A stretch of DNA of 64,000 bases from SHVZ01 sp041906305 (lineage in GTDB: Bacteria > Pseudomonadota > Alphaproteobacteria > SHVZ01): the NCBI GenBank assembly GCA_041906305.1, contig JAYRJL010000001.1:744001-808000 (forward strand), in the 5' to 3' direction. Shown piece after piece: positions 1 through 12,921 of this stretch. Position 1 is the first letter of the stretch; each line of letters opens with the position of its first letter. Position numbers and translations under genes: made by a program. The notes beneath the pieces are model-generated. The model made no database searches. It had not been told where the DNA came from and saw nothing but the letters and a program-made list of their open reading frames with translations.

Positions 1-509
1 ACTTCTCATATCCGCTGCCGGCCGAGGTCGAGGCGTTGCGCGAGGCGCTGTACGGGGCGCTGGCGCCCATCGCGAACGCCTGGGCGGCCACGCTCAAGTC
101 AGGCCTCACCTACCCCGGTACGCTGGCCGACTACTCGCGGCGCTGCCACCACGTCGGTCAGACCAAGCCGACGCCGCTGCTGCTGCGCTACGAGGAGGAG
201 GGATACAACTGCCTGCACCAGGATCTCTACGGCGACCTGGTCTTTCCGCTGCAGGCGACGATCCTGCTGAGCGATCCGGAGACCGACTTCGAAGGCGGCG
301 AGTTCGTCCTGGTCGAGCAGCGACCTCGCCAGCAGTCACGTGCCGAGGTGGTGCGGCTCCGCCAGGGAGAGGCGGTGATCTTCGCGGTGCGCGAACGGCC
401 GAGGCAGGGGAGCCGCGGCGTGCACCGGGCCGTGCTGCGTCACGGCGTCAGCCGAATCCGGCGAGGGCAGCGGTTCGCCCTCGGCATCATCTTCCACGAC
501 GCGAGATAG
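1..509 (+). CDS. 2OG-Fe(II) oxygenase, PF09859-like (5' end missing)
   Basis: The gene enters from outside the window; the readable frame starts at base 3 and stops at 507-509. About 168 residues are visible. The text around HQDLYG, the phrase GGEFVL and the terminal GIIFHDA are what I recall of the PF09859 family, annotated as an oxygenase acting on damaged nucleic acid. The HxD iron-binding pair lies in CLHQDLYG, and the distal His in RGVHRAVLRHG with a following Arg that would hold 2-oxoglutarate. Full-length members are about 220-240 residues, so roughly 60 N-terminal residues are lost to the window edge. Its stop lies 2 bases from the convergent phoB stop. The family is seen directly; the DNA-repair role is only the family description and has little experimental support that I know of. 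Confidence 0.8.
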   Translation, partial: FSYPLPAEVEALREALYGALAPIANAWAATLKSGLTYPGTLADYSRRCHHVGQTKPTPLLLRYEEEGYNCLHQDLYGDLVFPLQATILLSDPETDFEGGEFVLVEQRPRQQSRAEVVRLRQGEAVIFAVRERPRQGSRGVHRAVLRHGVSRIRRGQRFALGIIFHDAR

Positions 510-511
510 GA

Positions 512-1219
512 TCAGGCGGTCGCGTGCGCGTCGGCGGGGCGGTCGAGCGCGTAGCCGGCCGAGCGGACGGTGCGGATCAGGTCCGGCTCGTCGTCGACGT
601 TGACCGCCAGGCGCAGGCGGCGGATGTGGACGTCGACGGTGCGGGGCTCGACATAGACCTCGCTGCCCCAGACGGCGTTGAGCAACTGCTCGCGCGAGAA
701 GACGCGGCCCGGGTGCTCGATCAGGTGGCGAAGCAGCCGGAACTCGGTCGGGCCGAGATGGATGTCGCGTCCGCCGCGGCGGACGCGATGGGCGGCGAGG
801 TCCATCACCAGGTCGGCGAATTCGAGGCGCTCGGCCGCCATCGCCGGACGCGAGCGGCGCAGCAGGGCGCGCACGCGGCTCACCAGCTCGGTCGGGCTGA
901 ACGGCTTGGTCACGTAGTCGTCGGCGCCGCCGTCGAGGCCTCGGATCTTGTCGGTCTCCTCGGCTCGCGCGGTCAGCATGATGATCGGGGTTCCGCGCGT
1001 ATCGGGGCGGCGGCGTAGCCGCCGGCAGACTTCGAGGCCGGAGACGTGAGGGATCATCCAGTCGAGCAGGATCAGGTCGGGCTTGAGCTCGGCGGCCTGC
1101 AGCAGCGCCTCCTCGCCGTCCCGGGCTTCGGCGACGCGAAAGCCTTCGCGCTCGAGATTGTAGCGGAGCAGCGTGACGAGGGCGCCTTCGTCCTCGACCA
1201 CCAGCACCAGCGGGCTCAT
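512..1219 (-). CDS. phoB: Phosphate regulon response regulator PhoB
   Basis: A two-domain OmpR/PhoB-type response regulator of 235 residues. The receiver domain (about residues 1-120) has the acidic pair in VEDE, the phospho-acceptor Asp53 in LLDWMIP and the KPFS lysine. The C-terminal winged helix (about 135-230) carries the VDVHIRRLR recognition-helix region typical of PhoB. I chose the ATG at 1219 rather than the in-frame start at 1240, because it aligns with family N-termini and lies just after the phoU stop (4 bases). It is last in the run phoR, PstS-like, phoU, phoB, so the kinase PhoR is its expected partner. PhoB-P would bind the Pho box at 1999-2016 and thereby control its own transcription. 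Confidence 0.93.
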   Translation of the reverse strand: MSPLVLVVEDEGALVTLLRYNLEREGFRVAEARDGEEALLQAAELKPDLILLDWMIPHVSGLEVCRRLRRRPDTRGTPIIMLTARAEETDKIRGLDGGADDYVTKPFSPTELVSRVRALLRRSRPAMAAERLEFADLVMDLAAHRVRRGGRDIHLGPTEFRLLRHLIEHPGRVFSREQLLNAVWGSEVYVEPRTVDVHIRRLRLAVNVDDEPDLIRTVRSAGYALDRPADAHATA

Positions 1220-1223
1220 CGAC

Positions 1224-1946
1224 TCAGGACCTGCGGGCATCCGTTCCTACCACCGCGAAGCTGGTTTCGTCGCTCTTCGGCCGCGCCTCGGCGATCGTGC
1301 GCCCGACGACCTGGAAGTGAATGGTCTCGGCGATGTTGGTCGCGTGGTCGCCGATGCGTTCCAGGTTCTTGGCGATGAACAGCAGGTGCGTGCACGGCGT
1401 GATGTTGCGCGGATCCTCCATCATGTAGGTGAGGAGCTCGCGGAACAGGCTCGTGTACATCGCGTCCAGCTCCTCGTCGCGCTGCCAGACCTGGATCGCG
1501 CGCGCGGTGTCGGAGGAGGCGAAGGCGTCGAGCACGTCCTTGACCACCAGGCGCGCAAGCTGTCCCAGGCGCACGACGCCGCTGACGCTCGGCACCGGCG
1601 GGAATTGGATCAATGCCTGCACGCGCTTGCCGACGTTGGCGGCATAGTCGCCGATGCGTTCGAGGTCGGCGGCGATCTTGAGCGCCGAGAGGATGGTGCG
1701 GAGGTCGCTCGCCATCGGCTGGCGCAGCGCCAGCATCTTGACCACGGATTCGTCGATCTGGAGCTCGAGCGCGTCGACCTTGACGTCGGAGGCGACACAG
1801 CGCTGGCCGAGCTCGGCGTCGCCGACGCTGATGGCCTGGATCGCGTTGCCGAGCTGGACCTCGACGAGGCCGCCCATCTCGCTGATCTCGGCCTTCAGCC
1901 GCTTCAGTTGTTCGTCGTAAGCGCGGACGATGTGCTCGGAAGCCAT
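1224..1946 (-). CDS. phoU: Phosphate transport regulator PhoU
   Basis: A 240-residue all-helical protein with two PhoU repeats. It begins MASEHIVRAYDEQL and contains the paired helical signatures around LRTILSALKIAADLERIGDYA and LLFIAKNLERIGDHATNI. The ERIGD(Y/H)A(A/T)N motif seen twice is the metal-binding E-x3-D-x3-N pattern of PhoU. The start at 1946 has GAAGGAG about 5 bases upstream; the longer frame to 1982 lacks family support. PhoU normally links the PstSCAB transporter to PhoR and lowers Pho signalling when phosphate is plentiful. Here no pstC, pstA or pstB lies beside it, so its transporter partner must be encoded elsewhere. The Pho box upstream implies phosphate-responsive expression together with phoB. 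Confidence 0.93.
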   Translation of the reverse strand: MASEHIVRAYDEQLKRLKAEISEMGGLVEVQLGNAIQAISVGDAELGQRCVASDVKVDALELQIDESVVKMLALRQPMASDLRTILSALKIAADLERIGDYAANVGKRVQALIQFPPVPSVSGVVRLGQLARLVVKDVLDAFASSDTARAIQVWQRDEELDAMYTSLFRELLTYMMEDPRNITPCTHLLFIAKNLERIGDHATNIAETIHFQVVGRTIAEARPKSDETSFAVVGTDARRS

Positions 1947-1998
1947 GACGCTCCTTCGGGGTCGCCCCCAGTCTGTAAACACGTCACGCTAAGGTCAT

Positions 1999-2016
1999 AT
2001 GACCTTAATATGACAG
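1999..2016 (-). promoter_or_regulatory. Pho box upstream of phoU-phoB
   Basis: On the minus strand the bases read CTGTCAT-ATTA-AGGTCAT: two 7-base repeats with a 4-base spacer, as in the classical PhoB site. The right-hand repeat also lies in a perfect 16-base palindrome, AAGGTCATATGACCTT, at 1991-2006. The site is about 52 bases before the phoU ATG, inside the gap after the PstS-like gene, so it can drive phoU-phoB separately from phoR. A weak -10 (TAGCGT, 1990-1985) follows. The match is direct; binding is inferred. Confidence 0.75.
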
Positions 2017-2025
2017 TTTGGTGAA

Positions 2026-2817
2026 TTAAGGCCGCCGAAGCAGCGTGCCGGGGTCGGCGCTGAGCAGGGTGTAAAGCCCTGGAATCCCTGGCAGATGCGG
2101 CCGTTTCAAATACAGGTAGACCCGCCTGGCGAGCGGGTAGCGACCGGCGGATATGTCAGTCTCGGTCGGCCCGATGCCTTCGACGGGGTCCCCGGCCGCG
2201 CCGAGCGGGCCGATGACAAGAGGAGCCGGCCCGTCGGGAAGGTCCTGCCGGAGGCCGTGACAGAGCCGCTTGCGGTCGAGCGTGGCGTAGCCCGCCGCGC
2301 CCAGGCAGCCCGCGGTCAGGACCAGGGCATCGATCATCGAGGCGGGCGCAGCCGTACGAAGGGCCAGCGGCGTTTCTGGCAATGACGGGTCGACATCCCG
2401 CCATGTTTTGGCCGGGTTCGGGGCGAGCTTGCCGTCGACGGAGATCTCCTGCGCGAAGGCTCGCCAGAGATGGCGGCGCGTGAGGCCGGGCGGGCCGCCT
2501 TCGATGGTCAAGCCGGCGATCCCGAGCACGCGCTCGGCTTCGGCCGAGATCGCTTCGCCCTCGCAGGATCTCCGCTCCCGGTCGAGCAGCCGTCGCGTGA
2601 TCAGCAGCGCGTCGGCAGTCTGCGCCCCGAGACCCTTGCAGTAGGCGGTCACGGCCTCTTCCTCGTCCGCCTTGGCCTCGATCCTGGCGCCGGATCCGGC
2701 GATCGCCGCGGCGACCGGCTCGAGAGCCGGCACGGCGATCACCCAGGGCGCATCGCGGGCCGCCGCCGGCACGGCGAAGCCGACCGCGAGGCAGACGAGG
2801 AGGCGGGCCCCGATCAC
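2026..2817 (-). CDS. PstS-like periplasmic binding protein, short
   Basis: A 263-residue exported protein. Residues 1-20 form a signal peptide ending around PAAARDA. The end of the chain, with YPLARRVYLYLKRPH and GIPGLY, matches the closing segment of PstS-type phosphate-binding proteins (PBP-like domain), and Cys pairs suggest disulfides. It is clearly shorter than PstS (about 320-350 residues) and I do not see the canonical N-terminal phosphate-binding loops. The GTG start overlaps the phoR stop by 4 bases (GTGA, 2814-2817), so the two are translationally coupled. Since pstCAB are absent, it may be a phosphate sensor or a leftover of a lost transporter rather than a transport component. Family assignment is moderately sure; function is inferred. 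Confidence 0.65.
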   Translation of the reverse strand: MIGARLLVCLAVGFAVPAAARDAPWVIAVPALEPVAAAIAGSGARIEAKADEEEAVTAYCKGLGAQTADALLITRRLLDRERRSCEGEAISAEAERVLGIAGLTIEGGPPGLTRRHLWRAFAQEISVDGKLAPNPAKTWRDVDPSLPETPLALRTAAPASMIDALVLTAGCLGAAGYATLDRKRLCHGLRQDLPDGPAPLVIGPLGAAGDPVEGIGPTETDISAGRYPLARRVYLYLKRPHLPGIPGLYTLLSADPGTLLRRP

Positions 2818-4076
2818 TCGGCTACCGGCAGGAAGACGGTGAAGGTGCTGCCGCGCCCGACGTCGGAATCGATGACGAGCGCGCCCCGGTGATGGCTGAC
2901 GATGTGCTTCACGATCGCCAGACCCAGGCCGGTGCCGCCGAGATCGCGCGAGCGTCCGATATCCACGCGGTAGAAGCGTTCGGTGAGCCGGCTCAGATGT
3001 TCCCGCGCGATGCCGTCGCCCGTGTCGGTGACCGAGACCGCGACGGCCCGGCGTCGCGGATCGGGAAACGACGGTGGAATCTGCGCGGCCTCGCCGGCGA
3101 CGACGCGGACCTCGGTGCCGGCCTTGCCGTACTTGATCGCGTTGTCGATCAGGTTCTGGAAGACCTGGGTCAGCTCGTCGGCGTCGCCGGCGATCTTCGG
3201 CAGGCCCGAGGGCAGATCGAGCACGATCGGCATGCGGCGCGCCTCGGATTGCCGGTCGAGCGTGGCCTTGAGCGCGGCGAGCGTGATGCCGAGGTCGACC
3301 GACGCGGTCGGCGGCGTGTGCTCCTTGAGCTCGATCCGCGACAGCGAAAGCAGGTCGTCGACGAGGCGGCCCATGCGGCGGGCCTGATCGTGCATGATGT
3401 CGAGAAACTTGGCCCTTGCCTCCGCATCGTCCCTGGCGGGCCCGCGCAGCGTCTCGATGAATCCGACCAGCGAGGCCAGCGGCGTGCGGATCTCGTGACT
3501 CGCATTGGCGACGAAGTCGGCACGCATGCGCTCGAGCTTGGCGAGCTGGGTGGTGTCGTGCAGCAGGAGCAGCGCGCCGGCCTGCCCCAGCGGCTCGATG
3601 CGGACGGCGAAGTGCTGCTCCGCGGTGCCTGCGAGCTGGATCTGGACTTCGCGGCCGGGCCCGCCGACGAGGACCGCCTCGGTCGATTCGAGCACGTCCG
3701 GCTGGCGCATCACGTGCGCGAGGTCGCGGTCTTCCAGTCCCGATCCGAAGAGCTTGCGCGCCGCGCGGTTGGCCGCGAGCACGGTGCGGTTCGGCGCCAC
3801 GTGAAGCAGCGGATCGGGAATGTTCTCGAAGAGCCGAAGCTGCCCCTCGGTCAGACGGTCCGCCGCGCCGAGCGGATGACCGGGTGCCGCCGCACCGGCG
3901 CTCGGGGGCAGGTCGCGGAAGCCGGCAGCGGCCTTCCCCACGATCGCGAGCGCGAAGAGCGCCGCCAAGACGGCAGCGACGCCGGCGATCCCGGCCGAGC
4001 CGGTGACGGTCGCGATGGCCGAGATGAACGCCGCGAAGGCGGTCAAACCGGCGAGGACGACGGCTCGCTTGGTCAT
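2814..4076 (-). CDS. phoR: Phosphate regulon sensor kinase PhoR
   Basis: A 420-residue membrane histidine kinase. Two hydrophobic segments (about residues 4-50) anchor it with little or no periplasmic loop, as in PhoR. A PAS domain follows (around NIPDPLLHVAPNRTVL). The dimerisation/phospho-acceptor box has ANASHEIRTPLASL, and the ATPase domain has the N box (LIDNAIKYG), the G1 box DTGDGIA and G2 GGTGLGLAIVKH. I took the ATG at 4076; the upstream TTG at 4118 would add 14 residues without family support. It lies 63 bases after gltB on the same strand and its stop overlaps the next gene. It should phosphorylate PhoB when phosphate is low. Confidence 0.9.
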   Translation of the reverse strand: MTKRAVVLAGLTAFAAFISAIATVTGSAGIAGVAAVLAALFALAIVGKAAAGFRDLPPSAGAAAPGHPLGAADRLTEGQLRLFENIPDPLLHVAPNRTVLAANRAARKLFGSGLEDRDLAHVMRQPDVLESTEAVLVGGPGREVQIQLAGTAEQHFAVRIEPLGQAGALLLLHDTTQLAKLERMRADFVANASHEIRTPLASLVGFIETLRGPARDDAEARAKFLDIMHDQARRMGRLVDDLLSLSRIELKEHTPPTASVDLGITLAALKATLDRQSEARRMPIVLDLPSGLPKIAGDADELTQVFQNLIDNAIKYGKAGTEVRVVAGEAAQIPPSFPDPRRRAVAVSVTDTGDGIAREHLSRLTERFYRVDIGRSRDLGGTGLGLAIVKHIVSHHRGALVIDSDVGRGSTFTVFLPVAE

Positions 4077-4139
4077 CTTGTCGGGCTCGCGCTGGCGAAG
4101 CGCCGACCCTACCAGCAAAGCCGTGGCAGGGTTAAGACA

Positions 4140-8693
<4,554 letters not shown>

Positions 8694-8704
8694 GTCGGTC
8701 ACCG

Positions 8705-10150
8705 TCACGAAGCGAGCTTGAGCGACGCCGATTGCGGCTGGCTCAGGGTGCGATGGATGGAGGCGGCGGCGTCGCGGCCGTCGCGGATCGCCCAGACGAC
8801 GAGCGAGGCGCCGCGGACGATGTCGCCGGCGGCATAGACGCCGGGCAGGCTCGTCTCCATGGTCCGATGGTTGATCTTGATCGTGCCCCATTTGGTCACG
8901 TCGAGCTTCGGCTCGCCGAACAGCACGGGCAGGTCCTCGGGATCGAATCCCAGCGCCTTGATCGCGATGTCGGCCTCGACCGTAAAGTGCGAGTCGCCGA
9001 TCACCTGGGGCACCTGGCGGCCGGTCGCGTCCGGCATGCCGAGATGGACGCGCTGGGCGCGCACGCCCTTCACGCGGCCGTCGCCGACGAAAGCTTCCGG
9101 CTGCGCGAGCCAGACGAACTCGACGCCTTCCTCCTCGGCGTGGAACACCTCGCGCTGCGAGCCCGGCATGTTGGTGCGGTCGCGGCGATAGAGACACTTC
9201 ACCGATTTGGCGCCCTGGCGGACGGCGGTGCGCACGCAATCCATCGCGGTGTCGCCGCCGCCGATGACGACCACGTGCTTGCCGGCGGCATTCAGCGTCC
9301 CGTCGCTATAGGCGGCGACCTTGTCGCCGAGCCCGACGCGGTTCGAGGCAATGAGATAGTCGAGCGCGGGGACGATGCCGCCGAGGCCGACGCCGGGCGC
9401 GTGGATGTCGCGCGCCTTGTAGACGCCGGTCGCGATCAGCACCGCGTCATGGCGCTGGCGCAGCTCGGCCAGCGTGATGTCGCGGCCGATCTCGACGTTG
9501 AGCGAGAACTCGACGCCGCCTTCGACCAGCCACTGCGTGCGGCGCTCGACGATCGGCTTCTCCAGCTTGAAGCTGGGGATGCCGTAGATCATCAGCCCGC
9601 CGACGCGGTCGTGACGGTCGTAGACGTGCACGCGGTAGCCCTTGCGGCGGAGCTGTTCGGCGGCGGCGAGGCCGCCCGGGCCGGATCCGACAATGCCGAT
9701 CGACTTGCCGAGATCGCGCGGCGGCTTGATCGGCTTCACCCAGCCGTTCTGGAAAGCCTGGTCGGTGATGTACTTCTCGACCGTGCCGATGGTGACCGAT
9801 TCGAAGCCCTTCTCGATCACGCAGTTGCCTTCGCAGAGCCGGTCCTGCGGGCAGATGCGCCCGCAGATCTCGGGGAAGGTGTTGGTGGCGGCCGCGACCT
9901 CGTACGCCTCCTCGACCCGCCCCTGGGCAGTCAGCATCAGCCAGTCGGGGATGTTGTTGTGGAGCGGGCAATGCACCTGGCAGAAGGGCACGCCGCACTG
10001 CGAGCAGCGGCCGGCCTGCTCGGCCGCACGTGCCGTCTCGAACTCGGCGTAGATTTCCTGAAAGTCGGCGATGCGACTCGCGGCCTTGCGCTTGTCCGGC
10101 ATCTGCTTGTCCACGGAGACGAAGCGGAGCATGCGCTGGCTGGTGGCCAT
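8705..10150 (-). CDS. gltD: Glutamate synthase (NADPH) small subunit
   Basis: A 481-residue FAD/NADPH oxidoreductase that feeds electrons to GltB. The N-terminal part has the two cysteine clusters for [4Fe-4S] centres (CSQCGVPFCQVHCP and CGRICPQDRLCEGNC). The FAD Rossmann motif is IVGSGPGGLAAAE near residue 152, and the NADPH motif is VIGGGDTAMDC. The C-terminal GVYAAGDIVRG is the usual FAD-contact segment. gltD precedes gltB, and the pair is tightly spaced. A GAAGGA element lies about 10 bases before the ATG. The upstream gap holds a promoter candidate and a dyad. Confidence 0.96.
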   Translation of the reverse strand: MATSQRMLRFVSVDKQMPDKRKAASRIADFQEIYAEFETARAAEQAGRCSQCGVPFCQVHCPLHNNIPDWLMLTAQGRVEEAYEVAAATNTFPEICGRICPQDRLCEGNCVIEKGFESVTIGTVEKYITDQAFQNGWVKPIKPPRDLGKSIGIVGSGPGGLAAAEQLRRKGYRVHVYDRHDRVGGLMIYGIPSFKLEKPIVERRTQWLVEGGVEFSLNVEIGRDITLAELRQRHDAVLIATGVYKARDIHAPGVGLGGIVPALDYLIASNRVGLGDKVAAYSDGTLNAAGKHVVVIGGGDTAMDCVRTAVRQGAKSVKCLYRRDRTNMPGSQREVFHAEEEGVEFVWLAQPEAFVGDGRVKGVRAQRVHLGMPDATGRQVPQVIGDSHFTVEADIAIKALGFDPEDLPVLFGEPKLDVTKWGTIKINHRTMETSLPGVYAAGDIVRGASLVVWAIRDGRDAAASIHRTLSQPQSASLKLAS

Positions 10151-10225
10151 CGGAGTCGAGTCCTTCGGAACGCTTTTCGGCCGGCCGGGGAGGGGCTTGC
10201 CGGGAAAGGTCAGAATGACGGCCCT

Positions 10226-10254
10226 ATTTTTACCGCACCAGCGAAAAGTGACAA
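10226..10254 (-). promoter_or_regulatory. Candidate sigma70-type promoter for gltDB
   Basis: On the minus strand, TTGTCA (10254-10249) is followed after 16 bases by TAAAAA (10232-10227), in the AT-rich island between mscS and gltD. Transcription would start near 10219, giving a leader of about 70 bases. The match is partial (5/6 and 4/6). Confidence 0.4.
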
Positions 10255-10279
10255 TTTAGACAGTATTGCTGTCCTAAAA
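10255..10279. promoter_or_regulatory. Imperfect dyad just upstream of the gltDB -35
   Basis: TTTAGACAG and CTGTCCTAAA form an inverted repeat around TATTG, with one extra base in the right arm. It abuts the proposed gltDB -35 element, a usual place for an activator or repressor. I do not recognise the binding protein. Confidence 0.4.
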
Positions 10280-10329
10280 ATCGTCCGGAGAGAACCGGGA
10301 TCAGTCTTGTCACTCAAATGGAGCTCCGG

Positions 10330-10360
10330 CGACAAAAAATAGTCTCGATATGAGACTAAT
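10330..10360 (-). terminator. Rho-independent terminator after the MscS gene
   Basis: Read on the minus strand, TAGTCTC-ATATC-GAGACTA (10358-10340) is a perfect 7-base-pair hairpin followed at once by TTTTTTG. It starts 19 bases after the mscS stop. The stem is short and moderately AT-rich, so termination may be partial. Confidence 0.6.
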
Positions 10361-10376
10361 AACGTAAATACTTGAA

Positions 10377-12374
10377 CTAACTGGGATTCGCGGCGGTTTC
10401 GGACCCGACTTTGCGGGCTGCGGCCGCCGCGTCCGACGCCGGCATGCCTTCGGGCGTCGCGATCTTGACCGTCGGGTACGCGAACTCGATGCCGTTTTCG
10501 CTGAACGCGTCCTGGATCCGCCGGTAGGCCTCGCGACGAACCAGGAACTGCTGCCCGGGGACGGCCTTGAACTTCGCCCGAAAGATCATCGAGGAATCGG
10601 TCAGGCGGGAGACCCCCTGGCTCTTCAGCGGCTCCAGGAGGACGGCGGCGATCTCGGGGTCACTCATCATGCCCTCGCCGACCTTCTTAAGGATCTTCCG
10701 CACCTTCTCGATGTCGGTGCCGTAGACGAGGCCGAACTCGAGCTTCTCGATCACCCAGTCGCGGTGGTGGTTGCTGATCGCCTGGATCTGGCCGTAGGGG
10801 ATCGTGTGCAGGGCGCCGCGGTGGTGGCGGAGCTGCAGGGAGCGGATGGTGATCCCCTCGACGGTCCCCTTCACCCGGCCGACATCGACGTACTCGCCGA
10901 TGCGGAAGGCGTCGTCGAGCAGGAAGAAGAAGCCGGCGACGATGTCGCGCACCAGGGTCTGCGCGCCGAAGCCGATGGCGAGGCCGACGATGCCGGCACC
11001 GGCGAGCAGCGGGCCGATGTCGACGCCGACCGACGACAGCACGATCAGGCCGATGACGACCGAGAGCGCGCCGAGCGCGAAGTGGCGGAGCACCGGCAGA
11101 AGCGTGTGGGCGCGGGTGCCGGGCTGCAGCTCCTCGCCCGGCTGCGGCCGGCCGACATGCCGCTCGATCAGGATCTTGCTGCCCTCCCAGGCGGCATAGC
11201 CCAGCAGCACGGCGACGCCGATGTTGAAGACCGCCCGAACGACCACGCGCCCCATGTCGGTGCGCAGGGCGGCGAGGACCGGACCGCCCCAGGTCTCGAC
11301 CACCAGGCCCACGGCGGCGATGCCCAGCAGCACGCGGATGAGGACCATCAGCACGCGTTCGGCGCGGCCGAGACGGGCGCGCGTGTCCGCGTCCTGGCCC
11401 GGCCAGGGCGCCAGCAGGCGACCGAGCAGGGCACGCGCCGACCTCTCGATGATCGGCACGGCGACGATGACCAGGCCGCTCAGCAGCGCGACCCGGGCGG
11501 GGCCCGCCTGCTGCATGAAGCGGCAGTAGCTCCAGACCGACCAGAAGACGGCGACATAGACGGTGGCCGCGACATGCCACGCCGGCGCGATGCCGCCGCC
11601 GCCGATGGCGGACGCGACCGGCTCCCGGTAGATCCAGGCCCAGGCGAGGACGAGAAGCGCGAGGGCCGATGCGAAGGCGATATCCCAGAGCGCGATGAGC
11701 TCCGGCGGGATCGCGAGAATGCCGAGCAGGCCGCCTCCGAAGAAGCCGAAGCCGACGAACCCGGCGGTGCCGACGATCCAGAGATGGAGGCCGCGGGCGA
11801 CCCGGTCGTCGAGCGGGACCAGGCGCTGCGCCGGCGCCGAGGGGGCGAGGACCAGGCGCGAGATCGAGCCCGCGATCTGGGCGATGGTGATCGCGAGCAG
11901 GATCGCCACGACCAGCTCTCGGCGCGGATCGAAGCGGTCGAGGAACAGGAAGCTGGCGCCGTTGGCGACGGCGAGGAAGACGAAGACGCCGATCAGGTCG
12001 AGGATCAGGATGACGGGAAAGGCGATGGCCCTCCTGGCTGCACCGGTCATCGACGCCATCCGGCCGCGAAGGCGTCCGAGACCCCGGTCCAGGAGCCAGT
12101 GGGCGACGGCGCCGAGCGCGGCGACCGCGGCGAGAACGAGCAGCGCGCGGCCGAGCGACGGCAGCCCTTCGAGGTCGGTGAGGAAGTTGAGCGCCTGCTG
12201 GGCGTATCCCGGAAGGTCGGCGAGCTCCTGGCGCGTCGCAACCAGGCGCTCGCCGATCTCGCCGACCTGGCTGCGGACGGCCCCGATCAACCGCGCAGCC
12301 CCGCCGCTTGCCGCCGCCTGATCCTGGGCGGCAGCCGACGCTATAAGCTCATGGAAAGGAAACGAAACCCGCAT
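10377..12374 (-). CDS. Large MscS-family mechanosensitive channel
   Basis: A 665-residue membrane protein. Roughly ten hydrophobic helices precede the conserved MscS core. The pore helix and beta domain begin about residue 459 with AGIVGLAIGFGAQTLVRD and continue through DDAFRIGEYVDVGRVKGTVE; the C-terminal alpha/beta region follows. It should open on membrane tension to release solutes during osmotic downshock. I chose the ATG at 12374 because GGAGGTGG sits directly upstream; a GTG two codons earlier is possible. Standard MscS is about 290 residues, so this belongs to the long YbiO/YnaI-like class. A terminator candidate follows the stop. Confidence 0.9.
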   Translation of the reverse strand: MRVSFPFHELIASAAAQDQAAASGGAARLIGAVRSQVGEIGERLVATRQELADLPGYAQQALNFLTDLEGLPSLGRALLVLAAVAALGAVAHWLLDRGLGRLRGRMASMTGAARRAIAFPVILILDLIGVFVFLAVANGASFLFLDRFDPRRELVVAILLAITIAQIAGSISRLVLAPSAPAQRLVPLDDRVARGLHLWIVGTAGFVGFGFFGGGLLGILAIPPELIALWDIAFASALALLVLAWAWIYREPVASAIGGGGIAPAWHVAATVYVAVFWSVWSYCRFMQQAGPARVALLSGLVIVAVPIIERSARALLGRLLAPWPGQDADTRARLGRAERVLMVLIRVLLGIAAVGLVVETWGGPVLAALRTDMGRVVVRAVFNIGVAVLLGYAAWEGSKILIERHVGRPQPGEELQPGTRAHTLLPVLRHFALGALSVVIGLIVLSSVGVDIGPLLAGAGIVGLAIGFGAQTLVRDIVAGFFFLLDDAFRIGEYVDVGRVKGTVEGITIRSLQLRHHRGALHTIPYGQIQAISNHHRDWVIEKLEFGLVYGTDIEKVRKILKKVGEGMMSDPEIAAVLLEPLKSQGVSRLTDSSMIFRAKFKAVPGQQFLVRREAYRRIQDAFSENGIEFAYPTVKIATPEGMPASDAAAAARKVGSETAANPS

Positions 12375-12416
12375 CGCCACCTCCGCCCGCAGGCGGAAGA
12401 GACGATAGCGCGCGGA

Positions 12417-12908
12417 TCAGCAGCCGTCGCGGGTGCTGATGGCGAGCGACAGCGGGTTGGCGTTCGAGAACTTGGTCAGATCGGCATTGTTCTTCAGGGC
12501 CAGAACCTGCTCGAACATCGGCGCCATGTTCTGGCAGAAGCCGGCATGCATGCCACGCTGGCCGGCGTCATTGGCGATCCGGGTCATGTAGCGGTCGAGC
12601 TGGGTCATGTGGTTCGCGCCGAAGTTCTTGCGGAAGTGATCCTTCAGAACATTGGCGTTCTGCGTAAGCGGCGAGCTGAACTGCATGACGAAGTTGTTGT
12701 ACTTGGCCGAGAAGTCGTAGGCCGGATTGTTGCGGCACTGGAGCGCTGCGACCATCAGCTCGGTCTGCAGCAGGCGGACATGCATCGCCTCGACAACCGG
12801 GCTCGGGCAGGCTGACGAGGTCTTGGTGCTCTGGGCGAGCGCGGGCTGAGACAGCCAAGCAACGAGAGCAACGGCGGCCGCCGCGCGCTTAGTCCGAGTA
12901 CCGATCAT
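12417..12908 (-). CDS. Small secreted protein, unknown function
   Basis: A 163-residue protein with a clear signal peptide: basic start MIGTRTKR, hydrophobic core, and likely cleavage after ALAQS near residue 25. The mature part has four Cys (in SACPSP, LQCRNN, GFCQNM and the final GC), suggesting two disulfides in the periplasm. It is rich in Asn, Met and Gln and appears helical. GGGGGGA lies a few bases before the ATG. It lies between hemA and the mechanosensitive channel, both on the same strand. I do not recognise the family and assign no function. Confidence 0.75.
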   Translation of the reverse strand: MIGTRTKRAAAAVALVAWLSQPALAQSTKTSSACPSPVVEAMHVRLLQTELMVAALQCRNNPAYDFSAKYNNFVMQFSSPLTQNANVLKDHFRKNFGANHMTQLDRYMTRIANDAGQRGMHAGFCQNMAPMFEQVLALKNNADLTKFSNANPLSLAISTRDGC

Positions 12909-12921
12909 GGGTATCCCCCCG

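Noticed and set aside
10340..10358. TAGTCTC-ATATC-GAGACTA as a regulator binding site.
   Set aside because: On the minus strand it is followed directly by six T and lies just after the mscS stop, so a terminator explains it better.
10764..12815. A 683-codon open frame opposite the mechanosensitive channel gene.
   Set aside because: Antisense shadow with low-complexity Arg/Asp/Glu composition; the channel frame has clear MscS motifs.
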